Part shown: positions 32,006-42,460 of the stretch, in pieces | Numbering within the stretch: position 1 is the first letter of the stretch | How the letters are laid out: each line of letters starts with the position of its first letter | Assembly: GCF_000513195.1 (NCBI RefSeq) | Contig: NZ_CBVI010000088.1 | Coordinates: 1 to 45,614, forward strand | From: Bacteroides timonensis | GTDB taxonomy: Bacteria; Bacteroidota; Bacteroidia; Bacteroidales; Bacteroidaceae | Direction of reading: 5' to 3' | DNA length: 45,614 bases | Notes under the pieces: generated by a model | Told to the model about the DNA's origin: nothing | Seen by the model: the letters and a program-made list of their open reading frames with translations, nothing else | The model's database searches: none | Made by a program: the position numbers and the translations under genes

Positions 32006-33685
32006 TCATCTACCTATCTGTTTACAAGAAAGGAATTCAGCGATATCCTCTTTTTCTGCCATGCCCAATTTCTGCCGTATGACCGTCTTACGTTGATACA
32101 CTGTCCGTATGCTTTGCTGGATAACCACGCTAATCTCTTTCGTCGAAAAGTCCGACTTCAACAAACAGCATAGTTGCAGTTCCTTTTCATTCAGGATATT
32201 TCCATACTTCTGACTGATACGGGTATAAAAGCCATCATGTACCATGTCGATAGTCTTATATAAATCACTCCAAACCAGCAAATCGTCCACCGCTACATCT
32301 TTATTGGCTATCCGTCCCATCTGTACCAATAGCTCCTGATGATCGGAACTGGGATTCGTAGCCACAATACGTATCAGACCTAACTGCTGAAGCAGCATCT
32401 TCTTGACAAACTTATCATTATTGCCGCTTTCATCGTCTTCCGTCTCATGCAGCAAACGGCGCAAGGCTTCCAGTTCTTCTTCCTTCTCCACAAGCAAATG
32501 CTTTCTTCTCTGCAAATACCAGACGACAGCCAGCAACAACAAAATACAGAGAGCCACCACTCCGACAAAGAAGGCCCGTTCTTTCTGTTTTTCCAGTTGC
32601 AGATTCATATTCTGCTGTTGGAGTAACAATTGTACCTTTCCTTTTTGGGCTATCACCCGCTGGTCACGGATAAAGTTGTTATACAACCGGTTTGAGAAGA
32701 ACGCGACATCCCGGATTGTAAAAGAACGGCTATCTATATAATTCATCAACGTTTTCTGTACCAGATAAAAGTTAGCCAACGATAAGTCCTGGTCAATATA
32801 GGGCGAACGCACGCTATCCCCCATTTGTATATAGTAGCGGGCGGAATCCATCTGCCCCATATTCAGGAAATAACGTGAAAGAGCATAATAAGATAAGGAC
32901 TCGAAGGGATGTTTCGTCTCTTTATACTCTTGCAAACTATGGCGTTGCAAATTGATGGCTTCCCGGTTCTTTCCGGAGTCACTCAAAATATCCGCATAGT
33001 TGCGCATCACATAGTATAACGCCTTTAGAGAGTCTGCGGATGTATACAGGCATTCAGTAGCTTTGCGGAGAGCCAGCAGCGCAGAGTCATTCTGATTTGC
33101 ACAGTAGTATGATATCGCCAGACTGTTGTAATTGGAATATCTCCGGGTGGAATCAGGCTCTATAGCTATCAACTGCTTCTGTAAGCGTATCAAACCTTCA
33201 AAATCATCATTACCTTCCCCTATATTCGCTACAGACCGCAGCAAATCAAGACGGGCGACCGTATCACCACGCAAGGCTGCAATGCGATTCCCTTCGGTCA
33301 TCATCTCAGTGGCTTCTTTATATCTCTCGCTATCGTAGAAGTAATGCGCCGCCAGTTTATAGGTACGCAGTAACTGCAATGTATCGCGTACATCCGGCCT
33401 TCCATAATAATCCAGGGCATATAATAGCAAAGAGTCTTCATTCATCACCCAATGCGCATTATAGTGGGCTTGCCCCATAGCCAATGCAAACCGTGCCCGC
33501 AATGAATCCGGCAATATTTCGGGATCTTCCACCGACCGAAGCAGAGCAATCGCCTCCTCTGCATTCTGCTGTAACATCTGCTCCGCCTTTTCTATCCGGA
33601 TGCGTTGCGATGGCAGGGCTTCTGCACATGCTGCCAATACCAACACGCATACCCAACCTATCAAACCATGTCTCAATGCTTTCAT
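32006..33685 (-). CDS. Membrane-anchored TPR regulator with C-terminal HTH
   Basis: A 559-aa protein. It has a lipoprotein-type signal (VLVLAACAEA) and TPR-like helical repeats over about residues 40-330. A transmembrane helix (FFVGVVALCILLLLAVVWYL, near 375-395) is followed by a coiled coil and a LuxR-like HTH in the last 100 residues (ISQKYGNILNEKELQLCC...TVYQRKTVIRQKLGM). The layout places the TPR sensor in the periplasm and the HTH in the cytoplasm. The start at 33685 is preferred over 33718: TATCTTTG at 33723-33716 on the minus strand is a perfect -7 box overlapping the longer frame. It is divergent from the beta-barrel protein at 33966, a plausible target. Confidence 0.8.
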   Translation of the reverse strand: MKALRHGLIGWVCVLVLAACAEALPSQRIRIEKAEQMLQQNAEEAIALLRSVEDPEILPDSLRARFALAMGQAHYNAHWVMNEDSLLLYALDYYGRPDVRDTLQLLRTYKLAAHYFYDSERYKEATEMMTEGNRIAALRGDTVARLDLLRSVANIGEGNDDFEGLIRLQKQLIAIEPDSTRRYSNYNSLAISYYCANQNDSALLALRKATECLYTSADSLKALYYVMRNYADILSDSGKNREAINLQRHSLQEYKETKHPFESLSYYALSRYFLNMGQMDSARYYIQMGDSVRSPYIDQDLSLANFYLVQKTLMNYIDSRSFTIRDVAFFSNRLYNNFIRDQRVIAQKGKVQLLLQQQNMNLQLEKQKERAFFVGVVALCILLLLAVVWYLQRRKHLLVEKEEELEALRRLLHETEDDESGNNDKFVKKMLLQQLGLIRIVATNPSSDHQELLVQMGRIANKDVAVDDLLVWSDLYKTIDMVHDGFYTRISQKYGNILNEKELQLCCLLKSDFSTKEISVVIQQSIRTVYQRKTVIRQKLGMAEKEDIAEFLSCKQIGR

Positions 33686-33715
33686 GCCATCCTTCCTTCT
33701 TGCTTTAAATCTTTG

Positions 33716-33723
33716 CAAAGATA
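33716..33723 (-). promoter_or_regulatory. Promoter -7 box of the TPR regulator
   Basis: TATCTTTG on the minus strand lies 30 bp before the ATG at 33685. It fixes the start codon choice. Confidence 0.55.
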
Positions 33724-33913
33724 GATATTTATCAATTAACGGAAGTTACGGCATCCCATTTTTTGCACTTTTCTTTATATATAAACTTGAAATAGGAAGA
33801 TATAAACTTTTCTATAAACCAAAGATCAAAACTCTTTAATTCTCAGATAGTTGCAAAACCCATTGCACTTTATTTAGTGCCACATATAAACCGCTTTTCT
33901 CCCCCGATCCCCC

Positions 33914-33921
33914 TACCTTTG
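33914..33921 (+). promoter_or_regulatory. Promoter -7 box of the beta-barrel gene
   Basis: TACCTTTG is a perfect match, 44 bp before the ATG at 33966. A small inverted repeat, GCACT-TTATTT-AGTGC, lies about 30 bp upstream near the -33 region and could be an operator. Confidence 0.5.
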
Positions 33922-33965
33922 TCATGTTCAAAGAACAGAAATAATCACTAAAAATAATAAGAAAA

Positions 33966-36278
33966 ATGAAGAGACTAAGTATCATTTCAGGAGTATTATT
34001 CCTATGTACTTCCCTGATGGCGGCAAACAAAATCACAGGGAAAATCATCGATGAGAGTAACAATCAGCACATCGAGTATGCCAACGTCAGCCTGCTGACT
34101 CAGGATTCGACATTCATCACCGGAGTTGCCACAGACAACGGTGGCGGCTTCCTGCTGAAAGAAGTAAACGATGGAGATTATATCTTATGCATCTCATGCG
34201 TCGGATATGAAAGCTCCTATCTCTCCATCCGCAACCTGCAAGCCAACCTGAATCTGGGAGAACTGCCCTTATCGCCCGACAATGTAATACTGGAAGGTGT
34301 TACCGTAACAGCCAGCCCCATCATCAAAAAGACCGACCGGCAAATTATCCTCCCGACCGAAATGCAGACTAAAGCCGCCTCCAACGGAGTTTCCTTACTG
34401 AGAAATCTACAACTGTCGCGCATCCTGATCAATCCGATAGACAACAGCATCACGATCCCCGGAGGAGACAATGTGCAACTTAGGATTAACGGCGTAGAAG
34501 TAACTCAAGCTGAAATAATTGCCATCCGCCCGACAGATGTGATCCGCATCGAATATATAGACAATCCCGGCGCACGTTATGGAAATGCAGGAGCTGTATT
34601 GAACTACATTGTAAAGAGAAGAGAATCAGGAGGGAGTATCTCTGCCGATCTCACCAACGGAGTATCCGATACGGGATATGGCGAACATAACCTCGCTGCC
34701 AAATACCACTTCAACAAGTCAGAGCTCAGCACTACCGTATATTGGGGACAGAGAGATCTGAAGTGGACACGCGAAAACGATGAAAGTTTCCACTTCCCGG
34801 AGGCCTATCAGGAGAACAGAGAGGTGGGAGAACCTACCAAAGTAAAGTATGATAACCTTAACTTCAACCTCAATTACAGCTACCAGGATAATGACAAACA
34901 ACTTCTCAATATTGCTCTCAGAAATCAATACAGCGATACTCCCAGTTCCATGTCGGACAGAATCAGTACATTGTATGAAGGAGACACCTCCTACTCCATA
35001 TCCGACCTTTCCGCCTCCAAAGTACTTATCCCTTCTTTGGATATCTATTACCAGAGAAATCTGAAGAACAAGCAGACAATCTATGCGGATATAGTGGCTT
35101 CTTATCTGGACAGCAAGAACGAACGGACTTTTATGCAGAAAGCCCTTAATAATGACAATAACGATACGGGTATTTATTCGGAAACCAAAGGTGAGAAGTA
35201 CTCCATCATTGGAGAAGGTATCTACGAAAAACAATTCAATACGGGTAAGTTTACCGGAGGCATCAAGCATACACAGGCCTATTTGCAAAATAGATATTCG
35301 GGTAATATAGAGAATAAAATCACGATGAATACGGCTGAAACGTACCTATTTGCCGAATATCAATCAAAGATAAAAGCTCTGAACTACACAGTAGGGATTG
35401 GAGCCATGAGAACTTATAATAGTCAGGAGCAGTATTCTTCCGAGAAGTATATAGTCAAACCTTCCTTAAGCCTGTCGTACTCTATCAACGGGAAGTGGTT
35501 TTTCAGATACAACGGATACGTGTCGGGCTATGCCCCTTCCCTGTCCGACCTGAACGACATCTCGCAAGCAATGGATAAGTATCAGATACGCAAAGGGAAT
35601 CCCGACTTAAAGTCTGTTACATTCTATGCCAATACACTGTCTGCCAGTTGGCAAAGCAAGTATGTATCTGTCGATTTATTTGGAAGATATAGCTATGACA
35701 ATAAGCCGATTATGGAAAATACCTACTACGAAGACGGGTATTTTGTCCGCACTACCGAGAATCATAAAGGTTTCCACCGGATCAATCTGGAGACAGCTAT
35801 ACAAATACGACCTTACAAAGAGTATATCTCCATTAAAATCACTCCGTTTCTGAACCGCTATATCAGCTATGGCAACACCTACACGCATACACACACCAAT
35901 GCAAGACTGCGAGGTAGCCTGATGGCAATGTACAAAAACTGGGTACTGATGGCAGAAATGAATACCAGCAACCACACTTTGTGGGGTGAAACGCTGACTA
36001 AAGAAGAGAAACTGCACACCATCATGGCAGGATATAATACGGAGAAATGGAGCCTTTCTGCCGGGGTGCTGAACCCGTTCACCAAGAAGTATGAACAGGA
36101 AATAGAAAATCTGTCAAAGTCGGCTCCCTACCGCCAGTTAGCGTATTCCAAGAACTTAAGGCTTTTGTTCATGGTAAATGCATCCTTCAGCCTTGATTTC
36201 GGAAAGAAGCGCAACAGCCAAGGCAGAAGAATCAACAACAGGGATACCGATACCGGAATCTTGTCCGGAAGCAAGTAA
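33966..36278 (+). CDS. Outer-membrane beta-barrel protein with carboxypeptidase-regulatory-like domain
   Basis: A 770-aa protein with a signal peptide (residues 1-19, cut near LMA/ANK). It begins with a CarboxypepD-reg-like domain (ITGKIIDESNNQHIEYANVSLL...GDYILCISCVGYES, about 20-100). A plug-like segment follows (LLRNLQLSRILINP...GDNVQLRINGVEV...IEYIDNPGARYGNAGAVLNYIVK, about 130-220). A large barrel of alternating aromatic strands ends near SFSLDFGKKR. This is the TonB-receptor-related OMP_b-brl_3 type, lacking a SusD partner here. The cargo is unknown; such proteins are often controlled by the adjacent TPR/HTH regulator. Confidence 0.85.
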   Translation: MKRLSIISGVLFLCTSLMAANKITGKIIDESNNQHIEYANVSLLTQDSTFITGVATDNGGGFLLKEVNDGDYILCISCVGYESSYLSIRNLQANLNLGELPLSPDNVILEGVTVTASPIIKKTDRQIILPTEMQTKAASNGVSLLRNLQLSRILINPIDNSITIPGGDNVQLRINGVEVTQAEIIAIRPTDVIRIEYIDNPGARYGNAGAVLNYIVKRRESGGSISADLTNGVSDTGYGEHNLAAKYHFNKSELSTTVYWGQRDLKWTRENDESFHFPEAYQENREVGEPTKVKYDNLNFNLNYSYQDNDKQLLNIALRNQYSDTPSSMSDRISTLYEGDTSYSISDLSASKVLIPSLDIYYQRNLKNKQTIYADIVASYLDSKNERTFMQKALNNDNNDTGIYSETKGEKYSIIGEGIYEKQFNTGKFTGGIKHTQAYLQNRYSGNIENKITMNTAETYLFAEYQSKIKALNYTVGIGAMRTYNSQEQYSSEKYIVKPSLSLSYSINGKWFFRYNGYVSGYAPSLSDLNDISQAMDKYQIRKGNPDLKSVTFYANTLSASWQSKYVSVDLFGRYSYDNKPIMENTYYEDGYFVRTTENHKGFHRINLETAIQIRPYKEYISIKITPFLNRYISYGNTYTHTHTNARLRGSLMAMYKNWVLMAEMNTSNHTLWGETLTKEEKLHTIMAGYNTEKWSLSAGVLNPFTKKYEQEIENLSKSAPYRQLAYSKNLRLLFMVNASFSLDFGKKRNSQGRRINNRDTDTGILSGSK

Positions 36279-36311
36279 TTGTCTCCCTCACGAAAAGCAG
36301 GGGCCCGTCCA

Positions 36312-38447
36312 CTAATTGAGAATATTCAATTCCCGGATCAGGTTCCCTGCTTTCCCGTATTTCTCAATCATAAACAATATATAGCGCACGTCCACCCCGA
36401 TGGTACGCTGCATCTTCGGTTCATAAAGAATATCACTGCCCATAGCTTCCCAGTTTCCATCGAAAGCCAACCCCAGCAATTCACCTTTCGAATTGAACAT
36501 CGCACTACCGCTATTGCCACCCGTAATGTCATTATTAGAGATGAAGCACACCTTCATTTCGCCCTTTTCATCGGCATATCTTCCGAAATTGCCCGAAGAG
36601 AGCAATGAAAGTACCTCCGGCTGTACTGCAAAATCAACATCATCCACATGAGCTTTCACTTTCTCCAGGACACCCTTTGTCGTTGTATAATAATCATATT
36701 CCGCTCCGTCAAAGGGAGTATAACCGCATACCGTTCCAAAGCTCAGCCGCATGGTGGAATTGGCATCCGGATAAAAGTTACGAGACGTATACATCCGACG
36801 GATAACCCCGTTCAGCTGGCGTTCCCCACGGATGATCTCCGTAGTAGGCGCCTGCATCTGCATATTCATATCGAACAACATCGTCAGCATATCAATGCCC
36901 AACGAGATAGCCGGATCATCGAAAATCTGATAGGTAGTATCCCGTTCAAGAAAGCGCTTCAAACCACGGGGAGTAGTCAACTCAGAACTTGCATAAAGAC
37001 TATCTACGAAAGCTTTCTCATCCCCATTATATTTCTGTGCGATAGTATGGTAGATTTCCGGCAGGAAAGTGGTATCCACTTTTGAGCGATACTCCTTCAA
37101 TAGTGCCGTAAATACTTCCTTGTCTATATCCAGGTCCAAATTAGAGTATTGCTCAACGATATCCTTCAAGGCGGCAATAACTGTTTTCTGCTCCCCTTCA
37201 AAGTCGAAATTCAGAATCTTCAGTGCGAGCTGCACTAATTCCGGTCCATATAGGAAAGACTCGATAAAGTAAGCCTGTGCACGGTTTACCTCCCGGCGGT
37301 TCTTATAATTCAGTTCCAGGTCTGTAAACAGTTGAAGAAGTTTCTCACGTTCGTCCGGGTTCTGCTGTATCCATCGACGAATTTCCTGTTCCATTTCACG
37401 TTTCTTCTCCAGGATTCCCAGCTTACGGATGGCACGGTTGACACCGATACTGTTCTTCCAGTAATTGGAGCTTTCATCGTATTTGGAAGCATACTTAATG
37501 CGTATACTGTCCTTACTGTCCATTTCACGTTTCCAGATGGCTTGCTTCACACCACGGATGTCAATCTGCGCCTGATTGGAGTTATTCATCATTTCCTCGA
37601 TACCGAATGAAGAAAGGTAACGTTCCGTACTTCCCGGATAGCCTATCGTCATACAGAAAGAGCCTTCCTTATAGCCATCCAGTGAAATCGGCGCTACATA
37701 TTCAGGGTGATACGGAACATTGTCGGGGGAGTAATCGGCAGGCCGGTTCTTGCGGTCTGCATAAATACGAAACACACAGAAATCTCCCGTATGCCGGGGC
37801 CACACCCAATTATCCGTATCCCAACCGAACTTACCGACAGAGGAAGGAGGTGCAAACACCAGCCGCACATCGTTGAAATCGCGGTAAACGGAGAGCCAGA
37901 ACTCATTGCCTCCATAATAAGCATCTACCACGCCAAGCAAAGTGGAGTCTTTCAGAGATACCTCACCGCCTATTACCATCATCATAGAGTCTACCGCACT
38001 GGAACGTTCCATCTCGTTCATCGAAGGTTTAACGGCTCCCAGCACACGCTTGGTTACATCTTCCGTACGAAGTAGAAAACGAACATAAAGCTCCGGATTA
38101 GGCAATTCCTCTGCACGGCTACGGGCTACGAAACCATCTTTCAGATAATCATGCTCCACCGACGAATGTTGCTGCACACTACTGAAGCCACAGTGATGAT
38201 TGGTAAACACCAACCCGTCTTCCGACACTACCACACCGGAACAAAACCCTCCAAAGCTGACTACCGCATCTTTCAACGACGGCTTCTTCGGATTATATAG
38301 TTTATCGGCAGGCATTTGCAGGCCGAGTTCTTTCATGGTCTTACGGGTCTGTTTATTCAGGTTTCCCAGCATCCACATACCTTCGTCCGCCTGTCCCGTC
38401 AACGTGAAGAGGCTGCAAGCTACAATTAGGATACACTTTAGCTTCAT
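36312..38447 (-). CDS. dpp7: S46 dipeptidyl-peptidase, DPP7-like specificity
   Basis: A 711-aa exported serine exopeptidase. The signal peptide ends near GQA/DEG. The catalytic His85 lies in FTNHHCGFSS and Ser646 in GGNSGSAMF. In Porphyromonas S46 enzymes the residue 18 positions after the Ser decides P1 preference: Gly in DPP7 (hydrophobic), Arg in DPP11 (acidic). Here it is Gly664, in AFDGNWEAM, so DPP7-like activity is inferred. It releases dipeptides in the periplasm for peptide nutrition. It is the last gene of the minus-strand group starting at the SNF2 helicase, 55 bp after the DUF389 gene. Confidence 0.9.
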   Translation of the reverse strand: MKLKCILIVACSLFTLTGQADEGMWMLGNLNKQTRKTMKELGLQMPADKLYNPKKPSLKDAVVSFGGFCSGVVVSEDGLVFTNHHCGFSSVQQHSSVEHDYLKDGFVARSRAEELPNPELYVRFLLRTEDVTKRVLGAVKPSMNEMERSSAVDSMMMVIGGEVSLKDSTLLGVVDAYYGGNEFWLSVYRDFNDVRLVFAPPSSVGKFGWDTDNWVWPRHTGDFCVFRIYADRKNRPADYSPDNVPYHPEYVAPISLDGYKEGSFCMTIGYPGSTERYLSSFGIEEMMNNSNQAQIDIRGVKQAIWKREMDSKDSIRIKYASKYDESSNYWKNSIGVNRAIRKLGILEKKREMEQEIRRWIQQNPDEREKLLQLFTDLELNYKNRREVNRAQAYFIESFLYGPELVQLALKILNFDFEGEQKTVIAALKDIVEQYSNLDLDIDKEVFTALLKEYRSKVDTTFLPEIYHTIAQKYNGDEKAFVDSLYASSELTTPRGLKRFLERDTTYQIFDDPAISLGIDMLTMLFDMNMQMQAPTTEIIRGERQLNGVIRRMYTSRNFYPDANSTMRLSFGTVCGYTPFDGAEYDYYTTTKGVLEKVKAHVDDVDFAVQPEVLSLLSSGNFGRYADEKGEMKVCFISNNDITGGNSGSAMFNSKGELLGLAFDGNWEAMGSDILYEPKMQRTIGVDVRYILFMIEKYGKAGNLIRELNILN

Positions 38448-38502
38448 TCTATACTTGGTATTAAATTATTATTTAGAATAACTCGTTATACTTAACTGAT
38501 TA

Positions 38503-39876
38503 TCATTCTGCAATCAGTCTTAGTTTTTTCGCTCCAGTACGTGCTTTCAGCCATTCGGTAATCTTCTGTTTCTCATGGACGTCGGGATGCTTGCCAAACT
38601 TCAGCACAGCAAGTGTAATGGTATCCGTCCGTACCGAATCAACCGTCAGTTCTATGGCATGAGAGATAGAAACAGTTTTCACTGATGGATAGAGAACTTT
38701 TAGCTCCGGAACGATCGTTTTGCCCAATTCATCGAAAGACTTGTATCTTGCCAGACTCTGTTCCAGCACTGTAATTTTCTTTGTTTGTTCCACCAGTCGT
38801 TCCTCACTGTTTTTATAGAAATCTTCCATCACCATAGCTCGGATAGAAGAAATATCCACAGCTTCATTATTCATTCCCTGAAGAACGATCAGCTTCGTTT
38901 CACCTAACTTATAGTCCTTCATCTTGTTACGGGCAATGGCAATAGAGGCTTCGGGAACTTCTTGTCCAATCAGCACCACACGTATTTCATTGTCCTTACT
39001 GCCATGATAATGAATCTTCTTGTCTAGCACCTGTGTATTCTCAAAAGAAAGCTGTTCGGCAACAAACCGATTGGCGGCACTCTCATAGAAAGTACTCTGA
39101 ATAATGCCTACTGTCAAGTAGACAGCCGGACACATAGTCAGCACAGCAATGAGTATTATGTATTGGCGTACTTTCTTCTCCCGCTTCTTGTCCACAAACT
39201 CTTTACGCTGGAAGTGCATCACACGCACACCGGCAAACGTGGCAAGACTGATGAATACCGAATTAATGAAGTAAAGATAGAATGCTCCGAGGAAATAAAC
39301 CAGATTCCCCGTTGCCAACCCGTAACCTGCCGTACAGAGTGGCGGCATCAAGGCCGTAGCAATGGCAACACCTGGAATCACATTTCCTTTCTCCTTGGTA
39401 GACAGGGCAACTACACCGGCAAGACCACCCATCAATGCGATGAATACGTCATAAATCGTAGGTGAAGTACGTGCCAGAAGCTCCGACTGCCCTTCGGCAA
39501 CAGGGCTTACAAGAAAGAAGATAGTAGCCGTAGTTACACTGAACAGGGTGGTTATCAGAAAGCTCTTCAGTGAACGCTTCATCAGTTCGAAGTCATTCAG
39601 ACCGACAGAAAGTCCCACCCCCATGATAGGTCCCATCAATGGGGAAATCAACATGGCACCTATGATTACAGCTGTAGAATTGACATTCAGTCCCAACGAT
39701 GCCATAAAAATGGCAAAGATCAAAATCCACAGGTTAGCCCCTTTAAACTCTACTCCCTTGCGGATGGAGTCTACTGTTTCCAGCTCATTGTCCTTGTCTT
39801 TCCTCAGATCAAGGTACTCGCTCAGGAACTTTTTAATGGCAAAAACATTCCGGTTTTGTTCAGGTGTTTCCATCAT
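38503..39876 (-). CDS. DUF389 / TIGR00341 family membrane protein
   Basis: A 457-aa protein. The N-terminal half has about six transmembrane helices, with the family-typical STAVIIGAMLISPLMGPIMG and GVAIATALMPPLCTAGYG segments. The C-terminal half is soluble, with a BON-like or DUF389-extension repeat pattern (KIHYHGSKDNEIRVVLIGQEVPE and an arginine/lysine-rich end). The function of DUF389 proteins is not established. It is in the middle of a minus-strand operon between the flippase and the peptidase. Confidence 0.85.
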   Translation of the reverse strand: MMETPEQNRNVFAIKKFLSEYLDLRKDKDNELETVDSIRKGVEFKGANLWILIFAIFMASLGLNVNSTAVIIGAMLISPLMGPIMGVGLSVGLNDFELMKRSLKSFLITTLFSVTTATIFFLVSPVAEGQSELLARTSPTIYDVFIALMGGLAGVVALSTKEKGNVIPGVAIATALMPPLCTAGYGLATGNLVYFLGAFYLYFINSVFISLATFAGVRVMHFQRKEFVDKKREKKVRQYIILIAVLTMCPAVYLTVGIIQSTFYESAANRFVAEQLSFENTQVLDKKIHYHGSKDNEIRVVLIGQEVPEASIAIARNKMKDYKLGETKLIVLQGMNNEAVDISSIRAMVMEDFYKNSEERLVEQTKKITVLEQSLARYKSFDELGKTIVPELKVLYPSVKTVSISHAIELTVDSVRTDTITLAVLKFGKHPDVHEKQKITEWLKARTGAKKLRLIAE

Positions 39877-39919
39877 ATCATTTACAATTTGACTATTTAC
39901 TATTTGCCATGCGGCTCAT

Positions 39920-41365
39920 TTAGTGTTTTAAGAGTTTGTTCAGGATTGGTATTTGGTTCAGCGGTAAATCACGCTTAACGACATACGCAATAAACAGTAA
40001 CAGCAAAACTGTACGATATGCCATACGCAAATAGATATTGTCTATCGATACATATTCGGCAGCTACATAAAGCACAGCGGCAAGAAGTACATACATGCCT
40101 ATCGCCTTCAAATCGTACTGTATCGGATATTTCTTCTGACCGACAAAGTAAGAAAGCAGCATAGCAACGCCGTATCCTGTAAACCCAGCCCAGGCACAAG
40201 CAATATAACCATACTTCGGAACCAGGAAGATATTCATCAAAATCAGGATGATACAACCTGTCAATGAGAAATAGGCTCCCCAACGGGTCTCATCAATCAA
40301 TTTGTACCAAAAGGACAGGTTGAAATAAATCCCCATAAAGATTTCCGCTGCCATGACGATAGGCACCACCCGTAACCCGTCCCAGTAATCACGTCCGATG
40401 ACATGACGCAGGATGTCCAGGTAGAACATCACAGCCAGAAAGGCAAGCAAGGTAAAAATAATGAAGAACTTCATAGCCTGGGCATACATTTCACGACTGT
40501 CTTTCTCCTTACTCTTACCAAATACAAAAGGTTCATAAGCGAAGCGGAATGCCTGGGTAAACATAGCCATAATCATGGCAATCTTACTGGCAGCTCCGTA
40601 AATACCGAGTTGTATGGTAGCTTCCGCCTCATCGGGATAAACGAAAGGAAAGATAATCTTATCAGCCACCTGATTCAAGATGCCTGCCACACCCAGAATT
40701 ACCAACGGCAGAGAGTACCGAAGCATCCGTTTCAATAACTCTTTATCCAACACATAGATAAATCCCCTCAGTTCCGGTATCATGCACACCATAACAACAG
40801 AGGTACATACCAGATTGAAGAGGAAAGCATACCCCACATCATTCCCTTCCAATATGACATAATAGAAAAGATTGAGTGCAATATTGAGAAAGATAAACAG
40901 CAACTTCAGTGCAGCAAACTTGATAGGCCGTTTTTTATAGCGCAGATAAGCGAACGGAATACTTTGAATGGCATCCATTGCTACCACAATCATCATCATA
41001 CCTATATACCAGGGATGTTCGCCATATTCCAGCCATCCGGCAATAGGTTCCAGAAACAACAATCCCAAAGCAACGAATACCAATGAACCGATACTTACGC
41101 TCAACAAGGTGGTAGAGTACACCCGCATCGGGTCATCCTGCCCTTTATTGGCAAAACGGAAGAATCCCGTTTCCATGCCGCACGTCAGCAATACCAGCAT
41201 CAATGCCACCCAAGCATATATATTCGTAACCACACCATAACCACCCGATGATGCAGGCAAAGCTATCGTATATACAGGTACCAGCAGATAATTGAGGAAA
41301 CGCCCTACAATACTACTCACCCCGTAAATAGCTGTTTCTTTTGCTAAACTTTTTAATCCACTCAT
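39920..41365 (-). CDS. Lipopolysaccharide/polysaccharide flippase-type membrane protein
   Basis: A 481-aa polytopic protein with about 14 transmembrane helices and the oligosaccharide-flippase start MSGLKSLAKETAIYGVSSIVGRFLNYLLVPVYT. It belongs to the MOP superfamily (Wzx/RfbX-like), which moves lipid-linked sugars across the inner membrane. There are no glycosyltransferases around it. In Bacteroidetes an orphan copy next to ruvB is a familiar arrangement. It starts 9 bp after the ruvB stop, so it is co-transcribed. Confidence 0.88.
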   Translation of the reverse strand: MSGLKSLAKETAIYGVSSIVGRFLNYLLVPVYTIALPASSGGYGVVTNIYAWVALMLVLLTCGMETGFFRFANKGQDDPMRVYSTTLLSVSIGSLVFVALGLLFLEPIAGWLEYGEHPWYIGMMMIVVAMDAIQSIPFAYLRYKKRPIKFAALKLLFIFLNIALNLFYYVILEGNDVGYAFLFNLVCTSVVMVCMIPELRGFIYVLDKELLKRMLRYSLPLVILGVAGILNQVADKIIFPFVYPDEAEATIQLGIYGAASKIAMIMAMFTQAFRFAYEPFVFGKSKEKDSREMYAQAMKFFIIFTLLAFLAVMFYLDILRHVIGRDYWDGLRVVPIVMAAEIFMGIYFNLSFWYKLIDETRWGAYFSLTGCIILILMNIFLVPKYGYIACAWAGFTGYGVAMLLSYFVGQKKYPIQYDLKAIGMYVLLAAVLYVAAEYVSIDNIYLRMAYRTVLLLLFIAYVVKRDLPLNQIPILNKLLKH

Positions 41366-41374
41366 CTTTATTCG

Positions 41375-42409
41375 TTATTCATTAAATAACGTACGCTGAC
41401 TATCGTAAAGACTACGTCCTAAATGTTTATAAGCCAATTCAGTTACTTCACGTCCGCGAGGAGTACGTTTCAGAAAACCTTCTTTTATCAGGAACGGTTC
41501 ATACACCTCTTCTATAGTACCGGCATCCTCACCCAATGCCGTAGCAATGGTAGTAAGCCCTACCGGACCACCTTTGAACTTATCGATAATGGTACAAAGT
41601 ATCTTATTGTCGATTTCATCGAGACCGTACTTATCGATATTCAGTGCTTCAAGAGCGTAATTCGCAATTTCCGTGTCAATGCTGCCCGAACCTTTCACCT
41701 GGGCAAAGTCGCGTACACGGCGCAGCAGTGCATTGGCGATACGCGGCGTTCCGCGACTGCGGCTTGCAATCTCTGCCGCCGCCTTCGTGGAGCAAGGCAC
41801 AGCAAGAATGTTTGCCGAACGGCGGATAATGCCACTCAACACCTCGTCGTCATAATACTCCAGATGCAGGTTGATGCCGAAGCGGGCACGCAAAGGAGCC
41901 GTCAGCAGGCCACTACGGGTAGTGGCACCCACGAGAGTGAAAGGACTCAGGTCTATCTGTATGCTTCGTGCCGATGGACCTTTGTCTATCATGATGTCGA
42001 TGCGGTAATCCTCCATGGCAGAGTATAGATACTCCTCCACTACGGGACTCAACCGATGTATCTCGTCAATGAAAAGCACATCATTCGGTTCGAGGCTGGT
42101 AAGCACTCCCGCCAAGTCGCCCGGCTTGTCGAGTACGGGGCCGGAGGTAATCTTGAAACCGACATTTAGTTCATTGGCAATGATGTTGGAAAGCGTTGTC
42201 TTTCCCAGTCCCGGAGGACCGTGAAGGAGTACATGATCCAGTGCCTCCCCCCGCAAGCGGGCAGCTTTCACAAAAATACGCAAATTATCAACTACCTTGT
42301 CCTGCCCGCTGAAATCCTCGAAGTTCAACGGCCGGAGAGCGTTCTCAAAGTCACGTTCCTTGCTGGTTAGCGGTTGCTGATTACGTATATCTAAATCTTC
42401 TTGTTCCAT
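41375..42409 (-). CDS. ruvB: Holliday junction branch-migration helicase RuvB
   Basis: A 344-aa AAA+ ATPase that drives branch migration with RuvA. Walker A is HGPPGLGKT (63-71), Walker B LFIDEIHRL (112-120), and the sensor/arginine-finger part GATTRSGLLTAPLRARFGI is intact. The C-terminal winged helix (RTPRGREVTELAYKHLG) is complete. The length is normal. It is 126 bp downstream of the SNF2 gene; a -7-like TAAATTTG (minus strand, 42468-42461) may give it its own promoter. Confidence 0.97.
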   Translation of the reverse strand: MEQEDLDIRNQQPLTSKERDFENALRPLNFEDFSGQDKVVDNLRIFVKAARLRGEALDHVLLHGPPGLGKTTLSNIIANELNVGFKITSGPVLDKPGDLAGVLTSLEPNDVLFIDEIHRLSPVVEEYLYSAMEDYRIDIMIDKGPSARSIQIDLSPFTLVGATTRSGLLTAPLRARFGINLHLEYYDDEVLSGIIRRSANILAVPCSTKAAAEIASRSRGTPRIANALLRRVRDFAQVKGSGSIDTEIANYALEALNIDKYGLDEIDNKILCTIIDKFKGGPVGLTTIATALGEDAGTIEEVYEPFLIKEGFLKRTPRGREVTELAYKHLGRSLYDSQRTLFNE

Positions 42410-42460
42410 TCTGAGTTTTAAAAGATTATATCACGACTTTCCACTTTCACTGCAAAATAA

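Noticed and set aside
39920..41365. Polysaccharide locus suggested by the flippase
   Set aside because: The neighbours are ruvB and a DUF389 gene; this is an orphan flippase in a housekeeping context.
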